A stretch of 33,626 bases of DNA. Source: Subdoligranulum sp. Lineage in GTDB: Bacteria; Bacillota; Clostridia; Oscillospirales; Ruminococcaceae. Location of the stretch: positions 1 through 33,626 of the forward strand of contig SFIE01000018.1 of assembly GCA_004555405.1 (NCBI GenBank), written 5' to 3'. Position 1 is the stretch's first letter. The number at the start of each line of letters is the position of its first letter. Both the position numbers and the translations under genes were made by a program. Below are positions 6,745 to 15,051 of the stretch, piece after piece. The notes below the pieces were generated by a model. The model was not told the origin of the DNA. It saw only the letters and a list, made by a program, of their open reading frames with translations, and made no database searches.

Positions 6745-7965
6745 TTAGCCGCGCAAACTCTTGTTTCCGTAATACTTGGCGGTTTTGCGGTAATAATTCA
6801 GATGGCTCCTGATATACCACAGCAAACGCTTTACACTGAGATCCTCGCGGCAAAGCAGCTGATGGCTCACTTTGCCCTGCTTTTTCAGGCGAATGGCCTC
6901 GGCCAGCAGGTCAGGGTCTTTCAAATATTTGCGGATCACGCCGAAGGGGGCAATCATCCAAAGGCTTTCGGCATCGGCAATGGTAAAGCCAAGCGGTTTG
7001 TGCTCTACCACATCATCCACCAGCCACTTTGCCAAATTATAGCCGCTGGCCGTTACAAAAAAGCTGCTGCGGCCTTGGCGGGGGTTCATTTCAAACAGCT
7101 TGTATTCGTTGGTGCGGGCATCAAACTTCATGTCAAAGTTGGAAAATCCTTCCCAGCCCACATCCTCCAGAAAGGCTTTCATTTTTGCCATCAGTGCATC
7201 GTCACGCACCGAAAGAATGGCGGCGTAGTTGCCAATACCCTCGGGGGTCTGCTCTTCCAGCAGGGGGCGGCCCAGCGCCATCAAATGCACCTTATGGTCC
7301 AAACCGGAGTAACAATTCAGCACGCGCATACAGTTGTCATCGCCGGGAATATACTCCTGCAGGATCAGCGGGTCCTGATAGCTGCTGCCGTAAATAGCGG
7401 CAGTGATCTCGTTGAATTCCTGCTGATTATAGGCCACAAACACCTTTTTCTTGTGGGGAAAGTGGCAGTTCCAATAGGCCATGCTGTTGCTGGGCTTGAT
7501 GATGCACGGAAATTCAAAGGGAAGCTGAACCTCACGGTAATTCTGCACCGTGCAGCTGCTGGTTTTGGGATAGCTCAGGCCGTGCTTTTCACAGGCTTTG
7601 TAAAAGTACTCCTTCATATCCAGATTCATTACATTTTCTTCGGTGGGGCAAGCAAATTTATAATACGGCTCCAGCGCGGCCCGGTTGCGGGCCAGCAGAA
7701 TGGTGTAGCCATCGCTGCAGCTCAGCAGCACCAGCGTTTTGCCGGAATGCTCGGCGGCAAAGTCTGTAAGTGTTTTCACAAACACCTCGTCCTCTTCCAA
7801 GCGGGGCTCTACGACCACCTCGCTGATAAAGCGGGTGTTGCGGGTGGCCACCAGCCGGGCCTTGCACACCATGGCGCTGGTGATATGATATTCCATAAAG
7901 AAACTGCGCGCCATGCCGTACACATTGGCATCGCTGCCCAGAAGAACCGGTAAAAATTCCGTCAT
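6745..7965 (-). CDS. ATP-grasp ligase resembling D-aspartate ligase (Asl family)
   Basis: This is a 406-residue ATP-grasp protein. The start (EFLPVLLGSDANVYGMARSF), QEYIPGDDNCMRVLN, GIGNYAAIL and FEMNPRQGRSSFF closely recall the enterococcal D-aspartate ligase that attaches D-Asp to the side chain of residue 3 of the peptidoglycan stem; this rests on remembered family motifs, not a search. ATP-grasp metal and nucleotide residues are visible in FEFPCIIKPSNS and KLFEMNPRQ. The ATG at 7965 is preceded by GAGG at long spacing; a TTG at 7971 is the alternative. It is read from a good promoter (8006-8034) and followed by an asparagine synthase. Together with divergent MurE this suggests building and amidating a wall cross-bridge. 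Confidence 0.82.
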   Translation of the reverse strand: MTEFLPVLLGSDANVYGMARSFFMEYHITSAMVCKARLVATRNTRFISEVVVEPRLEEDEVFVKTLTDFAAEHSGKTLVLLSCSDGYTILLARNRAALEPYYKFACPTEENVMNLDMKEYFYKACEKHGLSYPKTSSCTVQNYREVQLPFEFPCIIKPSNSMAYWNCHFPHKKKVFVAYNQQEFNEITAAIYGSSYQDPLILQEYIPGDDNCMRVLNCYSGLDHKVHLMALGRPLLEEQTPEGIGNYAAILSVRDDALMAKMKAFLEDVGWEGFSNFDMKFDARTNEYKLFEMNPRQGRSSFFVTASGYNLAKWLVDDVVEHKPLGFTIADAESLWMIAPFGVIRKYLKDPDLLAEAIRLKKQGKVSHQLLCREDLSVKRLLWYIRSHLNYYRKTAKYYGNKSLRG

Positions 7966-8005
7966 ATACAAAAAGACCTCACAATCTTTAAAAGCTGATC
8001 AATTC

Positions 8006-8034
8006 ATTTTACTTCCATTATAGAGGGAAGTCAA
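8006..8034 (-). promoter_or_regulatory. Promoter of the ATP-grasp operon, with inverted repeat
   Basis: On the minus strand TTGACT, a 17-bp spacer and TAAAAT form a sigma-A-type promoter. Within it ACTTCC (8011-8016) and GGAAGT (8026-8031) are exact inverted repeats, a possible operator. Confidence 0.7.
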
Positions 8035-8184
8035 ACAATATTATGAGGAATGCCCGTATAAAAAAGCTTTTATTTTTGCCGGGCGCAGAGTATAATAATA
8101 GCTGTATACTGTAAAAGCGCCGTTTCTGCCGGGCAAAGCGCTGCCCCGCGGCGGCAACGATAGAAATGCGAGGACTTGTAGACC

Positions 8185-10011
8185 ATGTGTGGAATCGTAG
8201 GTTTTTCCGATAAAAGAGAAAATAAACAGGAAATTTTACACGATATGATGAAGGCTATTCTGCATCGCGGCCCCGATGGCGAGGGCAGCTTTACAGATGA
8301 TTCCGTGGCGCTGGGGCACCGCCGCCTTTCCATTATTGACTTAGAGGGCGGCAAGCAGCCCATGTATAACGAAGACGGTTCGATGGTGATCGTGTTCAAC
8401 GGCGAAATTTACAACTACCAAGCCCTGCGGGAAGAGCTGATCGCCGCCGGGCACACCTTTGCCTCTCACAGCGACACCGAGGTGCTGCTGCACGGCTACG
8501 AGCAGTGGGGCAAGGAAATGCTGGGCCGCCTGCGGGGTATGTTTGCCTTTGCCATCTGGGATAAAAACACCGAAAGCCTGTTCTGTGCGCGCGATCATTT
8601 TGGCATCAAGCCGCTGTATTATTACACGGCTGAGGGTGAATTCATGTTTGCCAGCGAGATCAAGGCGTTTTTGGAGCATCCCGGCTTTGAGAAAAAGTTC
8701 AACCGCGAACAGTTGGAGCTGTACCTCACCTATCAGTATTCCCCAGGAGAAAACACCTTCTTTCAGGGGGTGAAAAAGCTTTTGCCTGCCCACTGGCTGG
8801 AATATAAAAACGGGCAGCTCACGGTGCAGCGCTACTGGCAGCCGGAGTTTAAGCCCAACGAGGCCCCCACGCTGGAGCAGTGGGAGGAAAAAATCGAAGC
8901 TGCCATGAAAGACAGCGTGCAGGCCCACAAGATCGCCGATGTGGAGGTGGGCAGCTTTCTTTCCAGCGGCGTAGACAGCAGCTATATGGCCTGCCTTGCC
9001 CATGTGGATAAAACCTTTACGGTGGGCTTTGCGGATAAGCAATACGATGAAACCGATTATGCCCGGGCATTCAGCGAGCATATCGGCGTGAAAAACTTCG
9101 CTTACCGCATCACGCCCGAGGAATACTGGGAAAATCTGGGAAAGATCCAGTATCACATGGATGAGCCCTTGGCCGATGCCGCCAGCGTGGCACTGTATTT
9201 TGTAAACCGCGAAGCCAGCAAGCAGGTGAAGGTGTGCCTGAGCGGCGAGGGCGCCGACGAATTTTTTGGCGGCTATAATATTTATAAAGAGCCCTTTACC
9301 GCCACATGGTATGATAAGCTGCCGCTGGGGCTGCGCCGGGTGCTGGGCGCTGCAGCCGAAAAGCTGCCCCCTGTGCGCGGGCTCAATTTTCTGGTGCGCC
9401 GCGGCAAGCCGCTGGAAGAACGCTATATCGGCAACACCAACCTGATGACCGAAACGCAGAAAAAGCGTTTGCTCAAGGAGTATTCCGGCAAGGTGAAGCC
9501 CACCGATCTTTCCCGCCCGCTGTTTGCCAAAACCAAGGGGCAGGATGCCGTGACCCGTATGCAGTACACCGATCTGCATTTGTGGATGGTGGGGGATATT
9601 CTGTTAAAGGCCGACAAAATGAGCATGGCCAACAGCCTGGAGCTGCGCGTGCCGTTCCTGGACAAAGAGGTGTTTGCGCTGGCCAGCACCATTCCCACGC
9701 GCTTCCGTGCCGACTACGATCACACGAAAATCGCAATGCGCGGTGCGGCGCTGCGCAGCATTCCCGCGGCAACCGCCGACAAAAAGAAGCTGGGCTTCCC
9801 CGTGCCGGTGCGTGCATGGCTGCGTGAAGAAAAATACGCCGCTGTGGTGCGTGAAAAGCTTACAGGGGAAACCGCTGCGCTGTTTTTCCGCACGGATGCA
9901 CTGGAAAAAATGCTGGATCAGCACATTCGCGGCAAGCGCGACAACTGGCGCCAGATCTGGTGCGTGTTTATGTTCCTGACTTGGTACGAAGAATATTTTG
10001 TCAAGCGCTGA
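8185..10011 (+). CDS. Glutamine-hydrolysing asparagine synthase family protein (paralogue 2)
   Basis: This 608-residue AsnB-family amidotransferase has Cys2 as glutaminase nucleophile, LHRGPDGEGS, FNGEIYNYQAL, the ATP site LSSGVDSSYM and LSGEGADEFFGGYN. It is a paralogue of the divergent gene at 4821-6680. Bases 8431-8514 match that gene at 83 of 84 positions including third codon positions, which suggests recent gene conversion, while the C-terminal halves differ more. A -10-like TATAAT at 8091-8096 lacks a convincing -35. It is followed after 27 bp by murE, so the two are probably co-transcribed. The product could be free asparagine or an amidated peptidoglycan precursor; the context favours the latter. 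Confidence 0.9.
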   Translation: MCGIVGFSDKRENKQEILHDMMKAILHRGPDGEGSFTDDSVALGHRRLSIIDLEGGKQPMYNEDGSMVIVFNGEIYNYQALREELIAAGHTFASHSDTEVLLHGYEQWGKEMLGRLRGMFAFAIWDKNTESLFCARDHFGIKPLYYYTAEGEFMFASEIKAFLEHPGFEKKFNREQLELYLTYQYSPGENTFFQGVKKLLPAHWLEYKNGQLTVQRYWQPEFKPNEAPTLEQWEEKIEAAMKDSVQAHKIADVEVGSFLSSGVDSSYMACLAHVDKTFTVGFADKQYDETDYARAFSEHIGVKNFAYRITPEEYWENLGKIQYHMDEPLADAASVALYFVNREASKQVKVCLSGEGADEFFGGYNIYKEPFTATWYDKLPLGLRRVLGAAAEKLPPVRGLNFLVRRGKPLEERYIGNTNLMTETQKKRLLKEYSGKVKPTDLSRPLFAKTKGQDAVTRMQYTDLHLWMVGDILLKADKMSMANSLELRVPFLDKEVFALASTIPTRFRADYDHTKIAMRGAALRSIPAATADKKKLGFPVPVRAWLREEKYAAVVREKLTGETAALFFRTDALEKMLDQHIRGKRDNWRQIWCVFMFLTWYEEYFVKR

Positions 10012-10038
10012 TTTTAAAAAAAATGGAGGCAAACGGAT

Positions 10039-11523
10039 ATGCAGCTTTCTCAGGTTTTGGCCGGGCTGGAATACACTCTGGTGCAGGGCAGCACGGATAC
10101 CCCGGTGAGCGACATTTATTATGATTCCCGCAAAGTGGGCGAAAACGGGCTGTTTGTGTGCATTGTGGGCACGCAGCGCGACAGCCATGAATTTGCGCAG
10201 GATGTGGTGGCCAAGGGCGCAAAAACGCTGGTGATCGAGCATGATCTGCCCAACCTGCCCGGCGCAGATATCACGGTGGTAAAAGTAAAAAGCAGCCGCT
10301 ACGCCATGGCCTTGATGAGCGCCAACTATTTTGATCACCCCGCCCGCAAAATGCAGCTGATCGGCGTAACGGGCACCAAGGGCAAAACCACCACCACCCA
10401 CATGATCAAGGCTGTGCTGGAAGCTGCGGGCCGCACGGTGGGCATGGTGGGCACCAACGGCGTTTACTATGGCAGCGAGCATCGTGAGCTGCCCAACACC
10501 ACCCCTGAAAGCTATGAGCTGCAAAAGATCTTTCATCAGTTTTTGCAGGCAGGCTGCGACACCGCTTTAATGGAAGTGAGCAGTCAGGGCCTTATGCTGG
10601 ACCGTGTGGCCGGTTTGCACTTTGATGTGGCGGTGTTCACCAATCTGTACCCCGATCATATTGCCCCCGGTGAGCACAGCAGCTTTGAGGAATATCGCCA
10701 TTGGAAGGGCGAATTGTTCAAGCGCTGCACACTGGGCATTGTGAATCAGGACGATCCCAACACCGAAAAGCTGCTGGAAGGCCACACCTGCCGGCTGGTT
10801 ACTTACGGAATGCACACGGAAGGGGCCGACTATCGCGCTCTGCCGGATTATAAGCTGCTGCGCACCCGGAATTTTCTGGGGGCAGAATTCCATTTGACCG
10901 GCAAGGATGAAATGGACATCAAGGTGAATATGCCCGGCGAATTCAGCGTATACAATGCGCTGGCCACCGTGGCGGTCGCCAAAGAGATCGGCCTGCCGGA
11001 TCAAGCCATTCACGATGGGCTGGCCAAGGCGGCTGTCAAGGGCCGCGTAGAGCTGGTGCCTGTGAGCCATAAATTCACGATCCTGATCGACTATGCCCAC
11101 AACGAGGCATCGGCCGAAAGCCTGCTGGAAACGCTGCGCGCCTATCATCCGCCGCGTCTGGTGGTGATTTTCGGCTGCGGAGGCAACCGCAGCCGCCTGC
11201 GCCGCTTCGGCATGGGCGAGGTGTGCGCCCGCATGGCGGATCTGTGCATTCTCACCGAGGATAACAACCGTTTTGAAAAAGTGGAGGATATCATTGCCGA
11301 TATCAAAACCGGTATGCAAAAGGGCAACCCGAACGCAAAATATGTAGAGATCCATGACCGCCTGGATGCCATTCACTATGCCATGGATCATGCACAGGAA
11401 GGCGATCTGATCGCACTGATCGGCAAAGGGCACGAAAGCTATCGTGACCGCGAGGGCGTGAAAACCCCGTTTTTGGAGCGCGAGCTGATTGAAGAATACG
11501 CCGCCCAAACAGGCCTTGAATAA
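10039..11523 (+). CDS. murE: UDP-MurNAc-tripeptide synthetase (MurE family)
   Basis: This 494-residue Mur ligase adds residue 3 to UDP-MurNAc-L-Ala-D-Glu in the cytoplasm. The Rossmann-like N-terminal domain is followed by the P-loop GVTGTKGKTTTTHMIK, the VSSQGL and FTNLYPDHIAPGEH segments, the carbamylated-lysine region HWKGELFKR, and the C-terminal domain with LIDYAHNEASAESLL. The substrate motif reads TEDNNRFE where diaminopimelate enzymes have DNPR and several lysine enzymes DNPA. The Arg is kept but Pro is replaced by Asn, so the specificity cannot be assigned. A good GGAGG precedes the ATG. It follows asparagine synthase 2 and precedes a PBP gene. Confidence 0.9.
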   Translation: MQLSQVLAGLEYTLVQGSTDTPVSDIYYDSRKVGENGLFVCIVGTQRDSHEFAQDVVAKGAKTLVIEHDLPNLPGADITVVKVKSSRYAMALMSANYFDHPARKMQLIGVTGTKGKTTTTHMIKAVLEAAGRTVGMVGTNGVYYGSEHRELPNTTPESYELQKIFHQFLQAGCDTALMEVSSQGLMLDRVAGLHFDVAVFTNLYPDHIAPGEHSSFEEYRHWKGELFKRCTLGIVNQDDPNTEKLLEGHTCRLVTYGMHTEGADYRALPDYKLLRTRNFLGAEFHLTGKDEMDIKVNMPGEFSVYNALATVAVAKEIGLPDQAIHDGLAKAAVKGRVELVPVSHKFTILIDYAHNEASAESLLETLRAYHPPRLVVIFGCGGNRSRLRRFGMGEVCARMADLCILTEDNNRFEKVEDIIADIKTGMQKGNPNAKYVEIHDRLDAIHYAMDHAQEGDLIALIGKGHESYRDREGVKTPFLERELIEEYAAQTGLE

Positions 11524-11546
11524 CCAAAAAAATACAGGCATACACA
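11518..11546 (+). promoter_or_regulatory. Candidate mother-cell sigma-E-like promoter before the PBP gene
   Basis: GAATAAC (11518-11524), 14 bp, then CATACACA (11539-11546) resembles the Bacillus sigma-E pattern (kmATATT, 13-15 bp, CATACAnT). Bacillus spoVD is sigma-E controlled. The match is imperfect and the predicted start would fall at the foot of the terminator hairpin, so this remains tentative. Confidence 0.25.
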
Positions 11547-11550
11547 TAAT

Positions 11551-11597
11551 CCGCCCCCGCCATGGCATATCCTTTGCCAGAACGGGGGTGGTTTTTT
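11551..11597 (+). terminator. Intrinsic terminator overlapping the PBP ribosome site and start
   Basis: CCGCCCCCG (11551-11559) pairs with CGGGGGTGG (11583-11591, one G-U pair), with an inner TGGCA/TGCCA stem and a T6 run (11592-11597). The 3' arm contains the only purine-rich ribosome site for the PBP gene, and the T-run contains its TTG start. Hairpin formation would both stop transcription from murE and hide the start. Confidence 0.75.
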
Positions 11598-13134
11598 GGG
11601 CAAAAGGCACGCAAAACAGCCGGTGATGCGGGCGGTCACAAGGGCGCTGCGCATTCGCATAGGGGTGGTCTGCGCCGGGTTTGCGCTGGTGTGCTTTACG
11701 GTGCTGCCGGCGCGGCTGGTGCAGCTTCAGATCATGGACGGCGAAGAATATGCCCGGCGGGCAGCCGGGCAGCAGCTGCGGGATACCGTGATCCCGGCGG
11801 CGCGGGGGGATATCCTTTCGGCGGACGGCACGCCGCTGGCCTGCACCGAAACCTGCTGGACCGTGCGCGCCAGCCCGCGTGAGCTGGACGATGCACTGGT
11901 AGAGCCGGCGGCCCGTGCCATGGAACAGCTGCTGGGGGCTGACTATGCAAGCACGCTGCAAAAGCTGTCGCGCCGCACAGACAACGACTGTCTGATCCGG
12001 CGCAGGATCACCCGTGCGCAGGCCGATGCGCTGCTGGAGTGGTGCGGCGAACACGGGGCTGAGGGCATTCTGGTGCTGGAGGATGTAAAGCGTGTGTACC
12101 CGGAAGGAAACTTCGGCGGCAGTATTTTGGGTTTTGTGAATGTGGACGGTGACGGCGTTTGCGGGCTGGAGCTTGCCTACAACACGGTGCTGAAGGGCCG
12201 CGACGGCCGGGTGCTTACGGCCAAAAATGCGTGGGGATACAATATGCCCGTTCACTACGAAACCGCTGTGCAGGCGCAGCAGGGCCATACGCTCACCCTT
12301 ACGGTGGATGCGTATATACAGCACATTCTGGAAAATCACCTGCTTGCCGCCGTGAAAGAACATCATGTCGGCAGCCGTGCGGTGGGCATCGTGATGGAAC
12401 CGGCCACCGGAAAAATTCTGGCCATGAGCACAAAGCCGGATTATGACCCCAACGAGCCGCGCAGAATAGAAAATGAAGCCCTGCGCACGCAGATCGACGC
12501 TTTGCAGGGGGTGGCGCGCAAGGCGGCCTTGCAGCAGGCCCAGCAGGCCCAGTGGCGCAACAAAGCCGTGAGCGATCTGTATGAGCCCGGCAGCGTGTTT
12601 AAACTCATCACGGCCAGCGCTGCGCTGGACAGCGGTGTCTGCACCCCCGAAAGCCGTTTTGTCTGCGCGGGAAAGATCCGCGTGGCGGGCACTACCTTCC
12701 GCTGCGCCAACGGGCATATCCACGGCAATGAAAGTTTTCGGCAGGGCCTTAGCGTAAGCTGCAACCCCTGCTTTATCCAAATTGGCGCAAAGCTGGGAAA
12801 ACAGGCTTTCTGCGAATATTTCGAGCGCTTTGGCCTGTGCAGCGCCACAGGGGTCGATCTGCCTGCCGAGCCGGTGAAAAGCGAGTATTACACCGCCGAG
12901 CGCATGGGCCCGGTGGAGCTGGCCAGCTGCAGCTTTGGCCAAAGCAGCAAGATCACCTATCTGCAAATGCTGACGGCCGTATGTGCGGCAGTCACATTTA
13001 CCGCAGGATCTGCCTGGGTGCGCCTGCTTTCTGGGCGTACATACTGGACATATGAACAGAAATTTTGTATAATATACAAAATATGGAATTATAAAATCAG
13101 GCTTTTTTCGTTTCGGAAAAGCCCTATGGTATAG
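11596..13134 (+). CDS. Class B penicillin-binding protein, 5' part (gene interrupted by the 4.1-kb element)
   Basis: This is a transpeptidase of the FtsI/SpoVD type. The visible frame encodes 512 residues, of which the first 462 are PBP and the last about 50 are read from the inserted element. A membrane anchor (about 20-40) is followed by the dimerisation domain (RGDILSADGTPLA) and the transpeptidase domain, with Ser333-x-x-Lys336 (YEPGSVFKL) and Ser388-Cys-Asn390. The third active-site motif KSGT is missing here and lies at 17276 onward, so this fragment alone should be inactive. Cys463 sits exactly on the junction. Joined to 17079-17515 it gives 607 residues with no PASTA domain. The start is TTG with GGGGGTGG. 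Its stop lies 14 bp before the first cargo gene. Confidence 0.88.
   Translation: MGKRHAKQPVMRAVTRALRIRIGVVCAGFALVCFTVLPARLVQLQIMDGEEYARRAAGQQLRDTVIPAARGDILSADGTPLACTETCWTVRASPRELDDALVEPAARAMEQLLGADYASTLQKLSRRTDNDCLIRRRITRAQADALLEWCGEHGAEGILVLEDVKRVYPEGNFGGSILGFVNVDGDGVCGLELAYNTVLKGRDGRVLTAKNAWGYNMPVHYETAVQAQQGHTLTLTVDAYIQHILENHLLAAVKEHHVGSRAVGIVMEPATGKILAMSTKPDYDPNEPRRIENEALRTQIDALQGVARKAALQQAQQAQWRNKAVSDLYEPGSVFKLITASAALDSGVCTPESRFVCAGKIRVAGTTFRCANGHIHGNESFRQGLSVSCNPCFIQIGAKLGKQAFCEYFERFGLCSATGVDLPAEPVKSEYYTAERMGPVELASCSFGQSSKITYLQMLTAVCAAVTFTAGSAWVRLLSGRTYWTYEQKFCIIYKIWNYKIRLFSFRKSPMV
12971..12994 (+). other. Left junction (attL) of the inserted element
   Basis: This 24-bp imperfect palindrome reads TGACGGCCGTAT then GTGCGGCAGTCA, with the dyad centre at 12982/12983 (TG). 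TGAC/GTCA and GCCG/CGGC are symmetric. It shares TGAC, GTATG, GCGG and GTCA with the right junction at 17067; the six differences are all transitions. The left half is PBP coding sequence, the right half belongs to the element. Confidence 0.8.
13045..13073 (+). promoter_or_regulatory. Promoter of the element's cargo operon
   Basis: TGGACA (13045-13050), a 17-bp spacer and TATAAT (13068-13073) form a good sigma-A-type promoter about 76 bp before the dehydratase ATG. Confidence 0.75.
13062..13082 (+). promoter_or_regulatory. Perfect palindromic operator over the cargo -10 element
   Basis: ATTTTGTATA, one A, then TATACAAAAT is a perfect 10-bp inverted repeat centred on 13072 and covering the -10 hexamer. 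A dimeric repressor bound here would shut the cargo off. No regulator gene is present on the element, so a host-encoded protein is implied. Confidence 0.65.
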
Positions 13135-13148
13135 GAGAGGCGTTTTAT

Positions 13149-15035
13149 ATGCCCAAACAGTTTCAGGTGAAAGGTTTGCCCCGTAAACTGCTGCTTCTGG
13201 CAACGGATATGGGGCTTTTGGTGTTTTCGTATTATATTGCCATTCTGCTGCGTTTTGCGGAATCCGACGAAAGCGGAAAGATCCCGCAGGTGGTGGCCAC
13301 CATGGCGCATCATCTGCCGTGGATGCTGGCCATTTACGCCGTGGTGTTCTGGCTGGGCGGCCTGTACGAGGTTATGTGGCAGTATGCCGGCGTGCGTGAT
13401 CTGGCGCGTGTGGTGATGCTGGCCTGCATTGCCACGGGCTTTTTGCTGATCGGCAACCAGCTGGTAGAGGGCGTTTTATACCGCACGGTGCTGGTGATCG
13501 GCGCCATACTCAGCATGGCCATGATCGGCGGCATACGCATGCTTTGGCGCTTGGTGCGCTTTACGCTGTTCCGCCCGGATGCCGCCAAAAACCGCAACGC
13601 CGAAAACCCGCTTTTGGTGGTGGGTGCAGGCAATGCGGGCGCATGGGCGGTGAATCTGTGCAAGCAGCGCAGCAGCTTTGGCTATCCGGTGGTGATGGTG
13701 GATGATGACCCCGCCAAGCGCAATCTGCGTGTGCAGGGCGTGCCGGTGCGGGGCAGCATCAGCGATATCCCCGAGCTTGTGCGCAAATATGACATTCGTG
13801 AGATCGTTATCGCCATCACCAGCCTGCGCGGCGAACGCCTGCAGCAGGTGGTAAACATCTGCAACAGCTGTCACTGCCGTGTGCGTATGCTCAACGACCC
13901 GCAGGCGGTGGATGAAAACGGTAATGTGCAGGGGGCAAGCCTGCGTGAACTGAATACATCGGACTTTTTGTCGCGCGATGAAGTGCATCTGGACACCGAA
14001 GAGATCCACAAATACCTCACCGATAAGGTGGTGCTGGTCACGGGCGGCGGCGGCAGCATCGGCAGCGAGCTGTGCCGGCAGATCATTCGCTATCGCCCCA
14101 AGCAGCTGCTGATCTTTGATATTTACGAAAACTGTGCGTATGAACTGGAAATGGAGCTTCGCAACAAAATCGGGCGCGATCTGCCCATTGTAACGCTGGT
14201 GGGCTCTATTCGTGATAAACACCGTTTGGACGAAGTGATGGATATCTATCATCCGCAGGTGGTGTTTCACGCCGCTGCGCATAAGCATGTGCCCCTGATG
14301 GAGATCAGCCCGGCAGAAGCCGTGAAAAACAATGTGCTGGGAACCAAAAATCTGCTTACCAGCGCCAGCACCCATGGGGTAGAGCGCTTTGTGCAGCTTT
14401 CTACCGATAAGGCTGTAAACCCCACCAATGTAATGGGCTGCACCAAGCGTATCTGCGAAATGCTGATCCAAACCTTTGCACAAAACACCACCATGAAGTG
14501 CATGGCTGTGCGTTTTGGCAATGTGCTGGGCAGCCACGGCAGCGTGATCCCTCTGTTCGAGTCGCAAATTCGTGAAGGCGGCCCGGTCACCATCACGCAT
14601 CCGGACATCACGCGCTATTTTATGACGATCCCTGAGGCCGCACAGCTGGTGCTGGAAGCAGGCGCATTGGCGCGCAGCGGCAGCATTTATGTGCTGGATA
14701 TGGGCCAGCCTGTAAAGATCATGGAGCTGGCCGAAAAAATGATCCGTTTCTACGGCTACGAGCCCGGCGTGAATATGGAAATCCGCATCACCGGCCTGCG
14801 CCCCGGCGAAAAGCTGTATGAGGAACTTATGATGGATACCGAGGCCGATAAAATGCAGCGCACCGATCACAATAAGATCTTTGTGGCCCCGCCCCTGCAG
14901 ATCGATCTGGGCGTATTTTATCAGCAACTGCTGCAGCTGGAGGAGGCTGCCGAGCACAACGACGACAAGGTGGTAACCCAGCTGCAGAACATTGTGCCCA
15001 CCTATCACCCCAACCGCAAAATGCTTAGATCATAA
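13149..15035 (+). CDS. Membrane-bound nucleotide-sugar 4,6-dehydratase (CapD/PglF/WbpM type)
   Basis: This 628-residue protein has about four N-terminal membrane segments (residues about 12-130), a first Rossmann domain (VVGAGNAGAW, about 157) and a C-terminal short-chain dehydrogenase domain (TGGGGSIGSE, about 299). The catalytic region reads STDKAVNPTN followed by VMGCTK (about 418-433). Met replaces the usual Tyr of YxxxK, as in PglF and WbpM, which make 4-keto-6-deoxy sugars from UDP-GlcNAc for glycan synthesis. It is the first cargo gene and starts 14 bp after the truncated PBP frame stops, with AGGAGAGG before the ATG. Product sugar and glycan are unknown. Confidence 0.9.
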   Translation: MPKQFQVKGLPRKLLLLATDMGLLVFSYYIAILLRFAESDESGKIPQVVATMAHHLPWMLAIYAVVFWLGGLYEVMWQYAGVRDLARVVMLACIATGFLLIGNQLVEGVLYRTVLVIGAILSMAMIGGIRMLWRLVRFTLFRPDAAKNRNAENPLLVVGAGNAGAWAVNLCKQRSSFGYPVVMVDDDPAKRNLRVQGVPVRGSISDIPELVRKYDIREIVIAITSLRGERLQQVVNICNSCHCRVRMLNDPQAVDENGNVQGASLRELNTSDFLSRDEVHLDTEEIHKYLTDKVVLVTGGGGSIGSELCRQIIRYRPKQLLIFDIYENCAYELEMELRNKIGRDLPIVTLVGSIRDKHRLDEVMDIYHPQVVFHAAAHKHVPLMEISPAEAVKNNVLGTKNLLTSASTHGVERFVQLSTDKAVNPTNVMGCTKRICEMLIQTFAQNTTMKCMAVRFGNVLGSHGSVIPLFESQIREGGPVTITHPDITRYFMTIPEAAQLVLEAGALARSGSIYVLDMGQPVKIMELAEKMIRFYGYEPGVNMEIRITGLRPGEKLYEELMMDTEADKMQRTDHNKIFVAPPLQIDLGVFYQQLLQLEEAAEHNDDKVVTQLQNIVPTYHPNRKMLRS

Positions 15036-15051
15036 CAGGAGTTTTGCTTTT

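Noticed and set aside
10567..13203. 878-codon minus-strand open frame spanning murE and the PBP
   Set aside because: It crosses the murE-PBP terminator and the left att site, and has no recognisable domain; it is an antisense shadow.
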